Assembly (NCBI RefSeq): GCF_002073975.1
Contig: NZ_CP020386.1
Span: 1-63,277 of the forward strand
Length of the DNA: 63,277 nt
Origin: Rhodovulum sp. MB263
GTDB taxonomy: Bacteria; Pseudomonadota; Alphaproteobacteria; Rhodobacterales; Rhodobacteraceae
Direction: 5' to 3'
Shown: positions 35,533 to 44,089 of the stretch, one piece after another
Layout of the letters: the number at the start of each line of letters is the position of its first letter
How positions within the stretch are numbered: the stretch's first letter is position 1
Notes under the pieces: model-generated
The model's database searches: none
Seen by the model: only the letters and a program-made list of their open reading frames with translations
Told to the model about the DNA's origin: nothing
Position numbers and translations under genes: made by a program

Positions 35533-37983
35533 TCAGTTTTCGGCCGGGGCCGCGGTGCCGAGCGACTCGATCTGTGCACGCGCCTCCTCGATCTGCGGCC
35601 GCCGGTCGGCGGGCCCGGCGATCTCGACCGCCTTGCGAAACTGCTCGAGCGCGTCGGCCGGTCGCGACAGCGCGACATAGGCCTGCCCGAGATGGTAATG
35701 GACCAGCGGGTCGTCGGGCAGCCCCCTGGCGGCGGCCTCGAGATAGGGCAGCGCCTCGGCGCCTTCGCCGCGCCGCAGGGCGATCCAGCCATAGGTGTCC
35801 TGCATCGCCGGGACCTTGGTGTCGCGGAAGCGCCGGGCCACGGTCCAGGCACGGTCGAGGCTTTCGGCATCGTCGCGATAGGTTGCCAGCAGGCTGGCGA
35901 GGTTGTTGGCCACCACCAGCGAAGAGGAGTTCCGGGCGTAAAGCGATTCGTAGATCTCGATGGCTCCGTCGATATCGCCGTCCCGTTCCAGCATCGAGGC
36001 CCTGGCCCAGAGCAGTCTCGGATCGTCGGGCGTCTGCTCGAGCCCCTTGCCGATCGAGGCGGCCGCGGCGGCGCGGTCGCCCTGGCGCATCTGCAGGTTC
36101 GACAGTTCGAGCCAGATCCCGGGCCGGTTCGGATCTTTCCGAAGCAGATCCCGATAGATCTCGGCGGCCCGGTCGAGCGTGCCCTGCGCGCCATAGGTGG
36201 CGGCCAGGATCACGGCGACGGTGTCGTCGTCGGGATGGTCCTGTCGCAGCTTCTCGGCCTGGGCCAGCGCCGCATCGACATCGCCGGTCGCCAGCCGCGC
36301 ACGGATCAGGTCGATCTTGGCCGAGAGGCCGGCATCGGCGGTTCCGGCGAGCTGTTCGAGATAGGAGATCGCCTCGTCGGTGCCGCGTTGCAGGTTCAGC
36401 CGCTCGGTCTCGATGCGGTCGGCGGCCGCGACCGAGTCCGCGTCGCCAAGCCGCCGCAGCGTGTCGGCCACATGCCGGGCGCGGCCGTAATCCTTCATCT
36501 GCAGATAGAGCCGGCCCAGCGAGTTCAGAAGATCGCCGTTATCGGGGGCCAGCCGGAGCGCGGCCAGCAGGATGTCCTCGGCCGGTTGCAGGCGGCCGTC
36601 CTCGATCAGCTTGCGGGCATAGCGCAGCGTTTCGGCCGGAGCGTTGCCCGAGGCGTCGACCGCGAGCGAGAGATAATCATTCGCCAGTTCGGGCCGTCCG
36701 GCCCGGATATAGGCCTCGGCCATCAGCGTCATGGCCTGGGAATCGTTCGGGGCGTGGTCGAGCGCGGTGCGCAGCCCGGCGATCGCGGCATCGGTCTCGT
36801 CGGACTGGATCTGCCAGGCGGCCTGCATCTTCAGCGCTTCGGGCTGGGCGGCATCCTCGGCCAGCACCTCCTCGACCCGCTGGCGCGCGCCGACCTCGTT
36901 GCCGGTGGCCAGCAGCATCCGGGCCAGTGCGACCTTGATGTTGCGGGTCTGCTCGGACGGCTCGGCCCCGTCCAGGATCGCTTCCAGCGTCGAGATCGCC
37001 TGGTCGCGGCGGCCCGCCTCGAAATCGAGCGCGGCGCCGATCATCTGGAACGGCACCGGATCGGGGCGTTCGGCGATCGCGTCGTCGATCGCCGAGCGGG
37101 CGGCTTCGGGGCCGCGCAGCTCGGCGAGGAACCGGATCAGGTCGATCATGGGACCGGGATCGTCGGGCGCGGCGGCGGCGGCCAGTTCGCGCAGGAAGGC
37201 CTCGGCCCCGTCGAGATCCTTCTGTGCCAGGTAGAACCGGATCAGCGCGGCCTTGTTCTCCTTGTTCTTGGGGAATTTCGCGACCATCTCGCGCAGCAGC
37301 GCCTCGGCCCCCGTCATGTCGCCCTGCGCGACCAGGATCTGCAGCCGCTGCTGATAGGGCCGGATGTCGGTCGGGTCATGCGCGATCAGCCAGTCGGTTT
37401 CGGCCAGCGCGCGGTCGGTGTCCTGCTCGCGCACCGCATTGTCGAGCAGCGTCACATGCAAGAGCGCATTGTCCGGCCGCTCGGCCAGCAGCGCCTCGGC
37501 CTCGCGCGCGGCCTCGCGGCGGGCCGGCGCGTTCTCGTCGGCGGCCGCGTCGCGATAGGCCCTGGCGATGCCGATCGCCTTCACCCGGGGATCCTCGGGC
37601 GCCAGCGCCTCGGCGGCCTGGCCATGCCGGTCGACCTCGTCCCAGCGGCCGCTGGAAAAGGCGATCTCGGCCAGGGCGATCCGGACCTCGAGATCGTCGG
37701 GATATTGTTCGGCCAGGCGCAGATACTGGCTGTAGGCCTGCTGCCGGTTGCCCTTCTGCAGCAGCAGTTCGGCCAGCTTGAGGCGCGCCTCCCTGTGGCG
37801 GCCGTCCTCGTGGAAGACGTTGCGCAGCTCGACGATGGCCCGGTCGACATCCCCCTCCTGCAGCAGCGTCAGGGCGTTCTGGTAATGGGCCTCTGCCTTC
37901 TCCTCGGAGGATTGGCAGGCCGTCAGCATCAGGCTGGCACTCAGAAGGGCGGCTGTGGCGACAAGGCGGATCGGGGCTGGCAC
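35533..37983 (-). CDS. PrsT-like TPR-repeat lipoprotein of the exosortase/EPS system
   Basis: An 816-aa lipoprotein: signal sequence with lipobox LMLTAC (lipidated Cys 23), then nearly continuous tetratricopeptide repeats to the C-terminus (AEAHYQNALTLLQEGDVDRA; NGDLLNSLGRLYLQMKDYGR; PGIWLELSNLQMRQGDRAAA). Large TPR lipoproteins of this form (PrsT family) accompany exosortases in EPS-making bacteria and are thought to be scaffolds for periplasmic export complexes. GTG start at 37983 with GAGGA about 9 bp upstream. It lies between the initiating transferase and the Wza-like gene. Confidence 0.9.
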   Translation of the reverse strand: MPAPIRLVATAALLSASLMLTACQSSEEKAEAHYQNALTLLQEGDVDRAIVELRNVFHEDGRHREARLKLAELLLQKGNRQQAYSQYLRLAEQYPDDLEVRIALAEIAFSSGRWDEVDRHGQAAEALAPEDPRVKAIGIARAYRDAAADENAPARREAAREAEALLAERPDNALLHVTLLDNAVREQDTDRALAETDWLIAHDPTDIRPYQQRLQILVAQGDMTGAEALLREMVAKFPKNKENKAALIRFYLAQKDLDGAEAFLRELAAAAAPDDPGPMIDLIRFLAELRGPEAARSAIDDAIAERPDPVPFQMIGAALDFEAGRRDQAISTLEAILDGAEPSEQTRNIKVALARMLLATGNEVGARQRVEEVLAEDAAQPEALKMQAAWQIQSDETDAAIAGLRTALDHAPNDSQAMTLMAEAYIRAGRPELANDYLSLAVDASGNAPAETLRYARKLIEDGRLQPAEDILLAALRLAPDNGDLLNSLGRLYLQMKDYGRARHVADTLRRLGDADSVAAADRIETERLNLQRGTDEAISYLEQLAGTADAGLSAKIDLIRARLATGDVDAALAQAEKLRQDHPDDDTVAVILAATYGAQGTLDRAAEIYRDLLRKDPNRPGIWLELSNLQMRQGDRAAAAASIGKGLEQTPDDPRLLWARASMLERDGDIDGAIEIYESLYARNSSSLVVANNLASLLATYRDDAESLDRAWTVARRFRDTKVPAMQDTYGWIALRRGEGAEALPYLEAAARGLPDDPLVHYHLGQAYVALSRPADALEQFRKAVEIAGPADRRPQIEEARAQIESLGTAAPAEN

Positions 37984-38110
37984 AGGGCGGGTCCTCTGAT
38001 CTGGGCTTCCGGTATAGACACGAGCAGGCAGGCCTTTGAGGCCTGCCCGGTTTTATACTGGGGAATGGTCGGACTGTCTCCCGGTTCCGGGCCGGGGCCG
38101 TCCGGCCTGT

Positions 38111-38806
38111 TCAATACCCGGTGGCACGCACCACGACCGAGACGGTTCTGAAAAGCACGCTCAGATCCGTCTGCAGGGACATGTTCCGGTCATAGAGCTC
38201 GTCATAATCGACCCGGCCCACGAAATCGCAATCGTTGCGGTCCGAGACCTGCCACAGCCCGGTGATGCCGGGACGCAGCCGGTAATAGGCCTGACCCGGA
38301 TAGAACAGCTGCTGCTTGACCATCATCGGCCGCGGGCCGACCAGCGCCATGGTGCCGTTGAAGACGTTGAAGAGCTGCGGCAGTTCGTCGAGCGAGAGCT
38401 TGCGCAGCACCCGGCCGATCCGGGTGATCCGCGGGTCGTGTCTCAGCTTCTGGGTGGCGTTCCATTCCTGGCGCGCGGCCGGATTGCGGGCCAGATAGGC
38501 CTCGAGGATGCGATCGGCATCGGGCACCATGCTCCGCAGTTTCCAGATCCGGAAATAGCGACCGTTCCGTCCGACACGGAGCTGTGTGTAGAACGGGTTA
38601 TGCCCGTCGAGCGCCACCAGAAGCGCAAGCAGCGCGATAAGCGGAACGCTGAAAGGCGCACTCAGCAGCACAAGCGTCAGATCGACGATGCGCTTGAAGA
38701 CTTTGCGGTAGGCCCCCCAGCCTTCCACAGGTCGCCGCACTGAAAACGCACCCAGCACCGGCCGCGCCGACGCATCTGCATTCAAGTCGGTCAAATACAA
38801 TGTCAT
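38111..38806 (-). CDS. Initiating undecaprenyl-phosphate sugar phosphotransferase (ExoY/WbaP type)
   Basis: A 231-aa monotopic phosphoglycosyl transferase that moves a sugar-1-phosphate (galactose or glucose in characterised relatives) to undecaprenyl phosphate, the first step of Wzx/Wzy-dependent EPS synthesis. Features: membrane helix at about 40-62 after FKRIVDLTLVLL; FYTQLRVGRNGRYFRIWKLR (about 72-91); MVPDADRIL; RKLSLDELPQLFNVFNG (about 134-150, with the catalytic Asp-Glu pair); LVGPRP; and LRPGITGLWQVSDRND. It is the short form without the N-terminal helical domain of WbaP. First gene of the minus-strand export run. ATG 38806 lacks an obvious Shine-Dalgarno sequence. Confidence 0.93.
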   Translation of the reverse strand: MTLYLTDLNADASARPVLGAFSVRRPVEGWGAYRKVFKRIVDLTLVLLSAPFSVPLIALLALLVALDGHNPFYTQLRVGRNGRYFRIWKLRSMVPDADRILEAYLARNPAARQEWNATQKLRHDPRITRIGRVLRKLSLDELPQLFNVFNGTMALVGPRPMMVKQQLFYPGQAYYRLRPGITGLWQVSDRNDCDFVGRVDYDELYDRNMSLQTDLSVLFRTVSVVVRATGY

Positions 38807-39287
38807 GTCGAGTTATCGGCCAGAGCCGATCCTTTGAGAAAAATATCACCCCATAGAGACCGACGGTCAAAATGCCGAACGGCCTCGGATCAGATCAACG
38901 CTGACCCCCGCAACTGGGCTAGCATCTAGACAAAATTTAATCAAAGTCTTGACTGCAATTTCTGCCATTTTTCCGCCAAAATCACGCCAAGATGGCCGTC
39001 TTATTGCCTCAATTCTCGCCAAGGTTGCGAAAATCCAACATGAATTGCACGACAGTAGGGCGTGGCATCCTGTACTGTCGATGTGCGGGCAACCGAATAC
39101 GGAGTTTGTGGGGCAGTCCCGGCGAATCAGCCTGTCAGCGGGTAGGAACCCGACGGGGAGACGTGTATCCTTGCCAAGTAAAAGAATGCCTTGATGTCGT
39201 CATGGCCGCGCTCTACCGCGTAGGCGGGACGTCACCTGCGTCCGGACAGGCGCATGCGTCCGGGCCAGCCACATGCATGAGCAGGGT
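38807..39287. promoter_or_regulatory. Large divergent regulatory region between the two EPS export operons, 481 bp
   Basis: This is the longest clearly AT-rich intergenic stretch outside the origin and the 63-kb end. It drives the sugar-transferase/PrsT/Wza/EpsL operon (minus) and the ATPase/Wzz/CpsD operon (plus). Visible: a TTGACT hexamer at 38949 (plus), a cluster of gccaa/gccat motifs at about 38960-39020, a hairpin cgggt-agga-acccg near 39140, and a duplicated gcgtccgg around 39238-39262. The roughly 200 bp before the ATPase gene could be a structured mRNA leader; I cannot match it to a known riboswitch. Confidence 0.45.
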
Positions 39288-40169
39288 ATGAACACCTCAC
39301 TCTACAACGCCCATTTCGGTTTCCATGAACGGCCCTTCTCGCTGTCGCCGGACCCGGATTTCCTGTTCTGGTCGAAGGCCCATACCCGGGCTTTCGCGGT
39401 GCTCGAATTCGGTCTGGTCTCGCGGGCGCCGCTGACCGTGGTGACGGGCGAGGTCGGCACCGGCAAGACCACGCTGATCCAGGCATTGCTGCGCCAGGTC
39501 GAGGAGGACGCGACCGTCGGGCTGATCTCGAATGCCCAGGGCGGGCGCGGCGACCTGTTGCGCTGGGTGCTTAACGCGCTTGACGTGGCCGCGCCGGAGG
39601 GTGCCGATTATGTCTCGCTGTTCCAGACCTTCCAGAGTTTCGTGCTGCAGGAATATGCGGCGGGGCGGCATGTGATCCTGATCGTCGACGAGGCCCAGAA
39701 CCTGGGCGCCGAAACGCTCGAGGAGCTGCGGATGCTTACCAACATCAATTCCGGCAAGGACGATCTGCTGCAGATCGTGCTGGTCGGCCAGCCCGAGCTG
39801 CGCGACCTGATCCGGCAGCCCTCGCTGCGTCAGTTCGCCCAGCGGGTGAGCGCGGTCTATCATCTCGAGCCGATGGATCTGGAAACCACGCGGACCTATA
39901 TCCGGCACCGGCTGAAACATGCGGGCGGCAGCGGCGAGGAATTCTCGGCGTCGGCGATCCGGCATATCCACGAGGAGGCCGGGGGCATTCCGAGGATGGT
40001 GAACAAGCTGTGCGACCTGGCCCTCGTCTATGCCTCGAGCGCGACCCAGAACGTGGTCGACGAGGCGACGATCCGCGAGCTGATCGATGACGGGCTGATC
40101 CTCAAGCCGCTCCGGGATCCGCTGCTGCTGTCGGGGGCGATCGAGCCGTTCGGGAAGGCGGCGGAATGA
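39288..40169 (+). CDS. ExeA-like AAA ATPase of the exosortase/EPS system
   Basis: A 293-aa ATPase. It begins YNAHFGFHERPFSLSPDPDF, the typical N-terminus of the ExeA/PEP-CTERM-system ATPase group; Walker A is VTGEVGTGKTTLIQALL (about 52-68), Walker B is HVILIVDEAQNLG (about 127-139), and GQPELRDLIRQPSLRQFAQR (about 167-186) contains sensor/arginine residues. Such ATPases sit beside Wzz and CpsD-like genes in EPS clusters, with unknown mechanical role. I use ATG 39288 (MNTSLYN); ATG 39273 is five codons upstream. The next gene overlaps its stop by 4 bp. Confidence 0.92.
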   Translation: MNTSLYNAHFGFHERPFSLSPDPDFLFWSKAHTRAFAVLEFGLVSRAPLTVVTGEVGTGKTTLIQALLRQVEEDATVGLISNAQGGRGDLLRWVLNALDVAAPEGADYVSLFQTFQSFVLQEYAAGRHVILIVDEAQNLGAETLEELRMLTNINSGKDDLLQIVLVGQPELRDLIRQPSLRQFAQRVSAVYHLEPMDLETTRTYIRHRLKHAGGSGEEFSASAIRHIHEEAGGIPRMVNKLCDLALVYASSATQNVVDEATIRELIDDGLILKPLRDPLLLSGAIEPFGKAAE

Positions 40170-41650
40170 CGATCGACCTGCGGCTTTACTGGAGGCTGTT
40201 CCTGCGCCGTCTGCCGGTCATGCTAGTGTTCATCGTGCTGGGCTGTGCTGCCGGGGTGGTGGCGGCGCTGCGGATGCCCGAGACCTATTCGACCTCGGCC
40301 CGACTTCTGGTCGAGGCGCCGCAGATCCCCGACAGCATGGTCAGCTCGATGGTGCAGACCGACGCGGTCGAACAGCTCGACATCATCGAGCAGCGGCTGA
40401 TGACCCGCGCCAACATGATCGATATCGCCAACCGCTTCAAGGTGTTCCCGAATATCCGCCAGATGGAGCCCGACGAGGTGGTGGCGGAGATGCGCAGCGG
40501 GACCCGGATCCGCCGCTCGGCCGGGCGCAACCAGGCGACGCTGATGACGATCTCGTTCTCGTCCGAATATCCGCAGATCGCTGCGAATGTGGTCAATGAA
40601 TATGTCACTCTGGTGCTGCAGACCAATGCCGAGTTCCGCAAGTCGCGGGCCGAGAACACGCTGCAGTTCTTCGAACAGGAGGTCGACCGGCTGGGCCAGG
40701 AGCTCGACCGCCAGAGTTCGGCCATCGCCGGTTTCAAGTCGCAGAATGCCGAGGCCCTGCCCGATGACCAGAGCTACCGGATGGGCCGCCAGAACCTGTT
40801 GCAGGAACGTCTGGCGGGGCTGACGCGCGATCTCAAGGCCGGGCAGTCGCAGCGCGCCGATGTGGTGCGGATCTTCGAGGCGACGGGACGGGTGAAGCAG
40901 GGCGCGTTTCCGGTCCGGCGCAGCGCCGAGGAAGACCGGCTGATCGCCGCCCGGGCCGAACTTGAAAATGCCAAGGCGATCTATTCCGAGACCAGCCCGC
41001 GGGTGATCAGCCTGCAGGCGGTCGTCGACCGGCTGCAACAGGTCGTGGCCGAGCAGAAGGAAGACGGCACCGCTGCGGCCGAGGCGGGCGATGTCTCGCC
41101 GGAACAGGCGATGCTCGATGCGACCCTCTCCGAGATGGACAGCCGCCTGAAGACCCTTCAGGAGGAGATCGACAATACCAATTCCGAGATCGACCGGCTG
41201 CAGAAGGCGATTGCCCAGAGTGCGGCGAACGGCATCCAGCTGGCCGCGCTCGAGCGCGATTACGAGATCATCCAGACCCGCTACAACGCGGCCGTGAGCA
41301 ATCTCAACCAGGCCCGGATGAGCGAGCGGATCGAGACGACCTCGAAGGGGCAGCGGATCTCGGTGATCGAGAATGCCAGCGTTCCGCAACTGCCGAGCGG
41401 GCCCGGACGGACCAAGGTGATGGCGCTTGGCGCGGCGGCGGGCTTCGGCCTGGCCGGGGCCTATTTCATGCTGCTCGAACTTCTCAACCGGACGATCCGC
41501 TCGCCAGCCGAGTTGAGCAACCGCTTCGACATCACCCCGATCACCACGATCCCCTACATGAAGCCGCCGAAGGAGCGGGGGCCGCGTTTCCGGCGGCGGA
41601 ACCGGGAGGAGGCGCCGCCGTCTTCCGGCAGCAGCATCCTGCCCGGTTAG
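40166..41650 (+). CDS. Wzz/GumC-family chain-length determinant (polysaccharide co-polymerase)
   Basis: A 494-aa inner-membrane protein with helices at about 18-35 and about 415-435, and a long coiled-coil periplasmic domain between them (TLQFFEQEVDRLGQELDRQS; TLQEEIDNTNSEIDRLQKAI). A Pro-containing segment, SVPQLPSGPGRTKVMALGAA, precedes helix 2, as in PCP-2a proteins. The cytoplasmic tail is short and basic with no kinase domain; the separate CpsD-like ATPase follows 29 bp later. It should set polymer length and link Wzy to the export channel. Confidence 0.92.
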   Translation: MTIDLRLYWRLFLRRLPVMLVFIVLGCAAGVVAALRMPETYSTSARLLVEAPQIPDSMVSSMVQTDAVEQLDIIEQRLMTRANMIDIANRFKVFPNIRQMEPDEVVAEMRSGTRIRRSAGRNQATLMTISFSSEYPQIAANVVNEYVTLVLQTNAEFRKSRAENTLQFFEQEVDRLGQELDRQSSAIAGFKSQNAEALPDDQSYRMGRQNLLQERLAGLTRDLKAGQSQRADVVRIFEATGRVKQGAFPVRRSAEEDRLIAARAELENAKAIYSETSPRVISLQAVVDRLQQVVAEQKEDGTAAAEAGDVSPEQAMLDATLSEMDSRLKTLQEEIDNTNSEIDRLQKAIAQSAANGIQLAALERDYEIIQTRYNAAVSNLNQARMSERIETTSKGQRISVIENASVPQLPSGPGRTKVMALGAAAGFGLAGAYFMLLELLNRTIRSPAELSNRFDITPITTIPYMKPPKERGPRFRRRNREEAPPSSGSSILPG

Positions 41651-41679
41651 GTGCAGCTCCAGGCAACAAGAAGAGACCG

Positions 41680-42480
41680 ATGGAAAAGCTACAGGCCGCT
41701 CTCGAGAAAGCCCGCCAGACCCGCGCCGTGCGGTCCTCGACCGTGCCGACCCGCCAGCAGCTCCGGGTCACGCCCGCGACCGATGCCGACGGCGCCTGGC
41801 AGGCGCTGGCTTCGGCCGATCTGGACGAGGCGGCGCTGAGCCAGCACCTGATCGTGACCCGCGAGGCCGGAACCGAGGCCACGCCCTTCGACATCCTGCG
41901 CACCAAGACGCTGCTGCAGATGCGCCAGAACGGCTGGAAGCGGCTGGCGATCACCTCGCCGATGCCGAATTCCGGCAAGACCACGGTTGCCTGCAACCTC
42001 GCTCTGGCGCTGGGACGCCAACGCGACCTGCGGTCGATGCTGTTCGATCTCGACCTGCGCGATCCTTCGGTGCAGGATTTCCTGAATGTCACGCCCGAGC
42101 ACGGTATCGGCGAGATGCTGAGCGGCCGGGTGCCCTTCGCCGCGCAGGGGCTGCGGCATGGCGAGAATGTCGCCTTCTCGATCTCGCTTCGGCAAGAGAC
42201 CGATCCGACCCGGCTGTTGCTGGCCGAGGAGACCGCCGAGCGGCTGGACGAGATCGAGGCCGTCTACAAGCCCGATGTGATGATCTTCGATCTGCCCTCG
42301 GTGCTGGTCAACGACGATACCCGGGCTTTCCTGAAGAATGTCGACTGCGCGCTGATCGTGATCCGGGCCGAGGCCACGCGGCATGCCCAGTTCGATGCCT
42401 GCGAGCGCGAGATCGCCGAGCACACCAATGTGCTGGGTGTCGTTCTGAACGCCTATCGCCAGGCCGACGCCAGGGGCTGA
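41680..42480 (+). CDS. CpsD/CapB-like P-loop ATPase, BY-kinase homologue with an altered tail
   Basis: A 266-aa ATPase related to bacterial tyrosine kinases that pair with Wzz. P-loop: ITSPMPNSGKTTVACNLALA (91-110; K100, T101). Walker A': MLFDLDLRDPS (120-130). Walker B: VMIFDLPSVL (190-199). Two features differ from active BY-kinases: the P-loop has MPNSGKT in place of the common GPGEGKS/T type, and the C-terminus has no Tyr cluster. The whole protein has only Y186 and Y259. It may regulate the co-polymerase by ATP binding only, or phosphorylate another protein. Confidence 0.88.
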   Translation: MEKLQAALEKARQTRAVRSSTVPTRQQLRVTPATDADGAWQALASADLDEAALSQHLIVTREAGTEATPFDILRTKTLLQMRQNGWKRLAITSPMPNSGKTTVACNLALALGRQRDLRSMLFDLDLRDPSVQDFLNVTPEHGIGEMLSGRVPFAAQGLRHGENVAFSISLRQETDPTRLLLAEETAERLDEIEAVYKPDVMIFDLPSVLVNDDTRAFLKNVDCALIVIRAEATRHAQFDACEREIAEHTNVLGVVLNAYRQADARG

Positions 42481-42515
42481 GGCCCTCCCTGCCTCTCTCC
42501 TGTCCCGTCCCGTCC

Positions 42516-43580
42516 CTAGGAGCGGATTTCCTCTCTGAGATAGCCGAGCAGCCGATCGGTCGCGGCCTCCCAGGAATGGGCGGCCGCGGTGGCATGGGCG
42601 GCGTCCGACATCGCGCGCCATTCTGTGGGATCCATCCGCGAAATCGTCTCTATCTCGGCTGAAAACGCCTCCGGATCGGGCGGCAGCAAGCGGCCGTTCC
42701 GGCCGTCGATCAGGTCGGGCGCGGCCCCGGCACTGGTCGCCAGGACCGGGGTCCGGCAGGCCATCGCCTCGAGCAGGGGCAGCCCGAAGCCCTCATGCGC
42801 GCTGGTGAACAGCCACAGGTCGCAGGCGGCATAGAGCTTAGGGATCTCCTGTTGCGGCGGCGCGCGGCGATAGATCAGATCGGGGGGGAAATCCTCGGTC
42901 GCAGGGGTGGTGCCGAAGGAGATGACGCGCAGGTCGGGCAGACGGAGCCGTGCCGACGCGACCGCGTCGAAGGCCAGGCCGATCCGTTTGCGCGGGGCGA
43001 TGCTGTGCAGGAAGCCCACGGTAAGGGGCGTTCCCCGCGCGCGGGGAGGCGCATCGAAGACGGCATGATCGACCGCATTCGGAAGCAGGTCGATCTCGCT
43101 GTCCGGGGCTTCCTCGCGGACCCTGTCGCGGATGTAGTCGGAGACAGCCAGCTTGCGCAGCGGCAGCGCATAGGTCGCCCGGACCCTGTCGACCGGCAGA
43201 TGGTCGAACAGCTCGACATCCTGCAGCAGGTAGAACTTGCGGCCCTTCGAGGCGGGCAGCGCGGCGACCCATTCGGCGGTCTCCCACCAGGTGGCGATGA
43301 CGACATCGGCATCGGGAAGGTCTTCGGCCACGACCGGGCGCCGCCGGTCCAGAACCCTGTGGCTGTCGCCAAGCGCATCGAACAGGGGCGAGCGGGGATG
43401 CGGGGGCAGCGGCCGGCCGCGGCGCCAGGCGCGCAGCCGATCGCGCAGGGTCCGGCGCGGCCGGGGGCGCGAGACCACCGTGACCTCATGGCCACGCGCC
43501 TTGAGCAGCCGCGCATAGGTCGCCACCACGCGGTTTCCACCGGCCAGAGACGCGACCGCTATGACGAATGTGATCCTCAC
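42516..43580 (-). CDS. Family 4 glycosyltransferase
   Basis: A 354-aa GT-B enzyme. N-terminal glycine-rich region FVIAVASLAGGNRVVATYAR; DVVIATWWETAEWVAALP; donor domain with LTVGFLHSIAPRKRIGLAFD (about 187-206) and AACDLWLFTSAHEGFGLPLL followed by EAMACRTPVLAT (about 260-291, with both family Glu residues). Many WsaF/rhamnan-type enzymes begin in this way, so a rhamnosyl role is possible. Starts at GTG 43580. It is a single minus-strand gene between the CpsD-like gene and the spike module. Confidence 0.87.
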   Translation of the reverse strand: MRITFVIAVASLAGGNRVVATYARLLKARGHEVTVVSRPRPRRTLRDRLRAWRRGRPLPPHPRSPLFDALGDSHRVLDRRRPVVAEDLPDADVVIATWWETAEWVAALPASKGRKFYLLQDVELFDHLPVDRVRATYALPLRKLAVSDYIRDRVREEAPDSEIDLLPNAVDHAVFDAPPRARGTPLTVGFLHSIAPRKRIGLAFDAVASARLRLPDLRVISFGTTPATEDFPPDLIYRRAPPQQEIPKLYAACDLWLFTSAHEGFGLPLLEAMACRTPVLATSAGAAPDLIDGRNGRLLPPDPEAFSAEIETISRMDPTEWRAMSDAAHATAAAHSWEAATDRLLGYLREEIRS

Positions 43581-43778
43581 GACGCGGCATGCCCCCGCTG
43601 CAGGTCATCTTGCTGGCAGCGTTAGCAAAGCGGCCGCGCGAAAGGAAGCGGGGGTAGCCTGTTGCCCTCCCCGCTTGGGACGGGAGCTCCGAGCGTATGG
43701 GCGGGAAATTCTTAACGGCTGCGGCGGCATCTTCCCCCTTCTCGCGCAACCCATCTCCGGCCCCTGCCCGGCCGCTGC

Positions 43779-43794
43779 GACAGGAGCTCCTGTC
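43779..43794. promoter_or_regulatory. Perfect 16-bp palindrome upstream of the spike-like operon
   Basis: gacaggagctcctgtc is a perfect palindrome ending 33 bp before the start codon of the spike-base gene. The core ggagctcc occurs again at 43683-43690. It may be a repressor or activator site for the 43828-49689 operon, or an mRNA hairpin near the ribosome-binding site. Confidence 0.45.
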
Positions 43795-43827
43795 CGGCGG
43801 CCCGATGCGGCCGAAAAGGAGACAGAC

Positions 43828-44088
43828 ATGGCCGACCTCTTCAAGCTCCATACCCAGGGACTGGACAGCCCGCCCTCGCGCCTGACCGAGGTGACGCCCG
43901 ACGATTCCGCCGAACTGCCCTTTGCCAGCCGGGCGCTGAATGTCGCAAGCTCGGGCACCGTTCGGGTGACCACGGTCGATGGCGATACCGGCACGGTCTT
44001 CGTCGCCTCGGGCATCGCGCTGCCGCTGCGGGTGCGCCGGGTCTGGGCCACCGGCACCACTGCCACCGGCATCGTGGCGCTGTTCTGA
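43828..44088 (+). CDS. Spike-base protein similar to the GTA head-spike family (RCAP_Rcc01079-like)
   Basis: An 86-aa protein beginning MADLFKLHTQGLDSPPSRL and continuing VTPDDSAELPFASRALNV, ending LPLRVRRVWATGTTATGIVA with LF. This pattern (a 'TPDDSAxLP..ARAL' block, then LPLRVRRVxATGTTATGIV) is what I recall for the Rhodobacterales 'spike base protein, RCAP_Rcc01079 family', named after a capsid head-spike component of the Rhodobacter capsulatus gene transfer agent that binds capsule. No signal peptide. AAAAGGAGACAGAC is an excellent ribosome-binding site. The next gene starts 1 bp after its stop. The family assignment is from memory and needs an HMM search. Confidence 0.75.
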   Translation: MADLFKLHTQGLDSPPSRLTEVTPDDSAELPFASRALNVASSGTVRVTTVDGDTGTVFVASGIALPLRVRRVWATGTTATGIVALF

Positions 44089-44089
44089 G

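Noticed and set aside
35692-38151. An 819-codon plus-strand frame opposite the TPR lipoprotein gene
   Set aside because: Shadow of a repeat-rich gene; the minus-strand product has a lipobox and continuous TPR repeats.
38949-38975. A sigma-70 promoter from TTGACT at 38949
   Set aside because: The sequence 17 bp downstream (tccgcc) is not a -10 element, so the hexamer alone is not enough.
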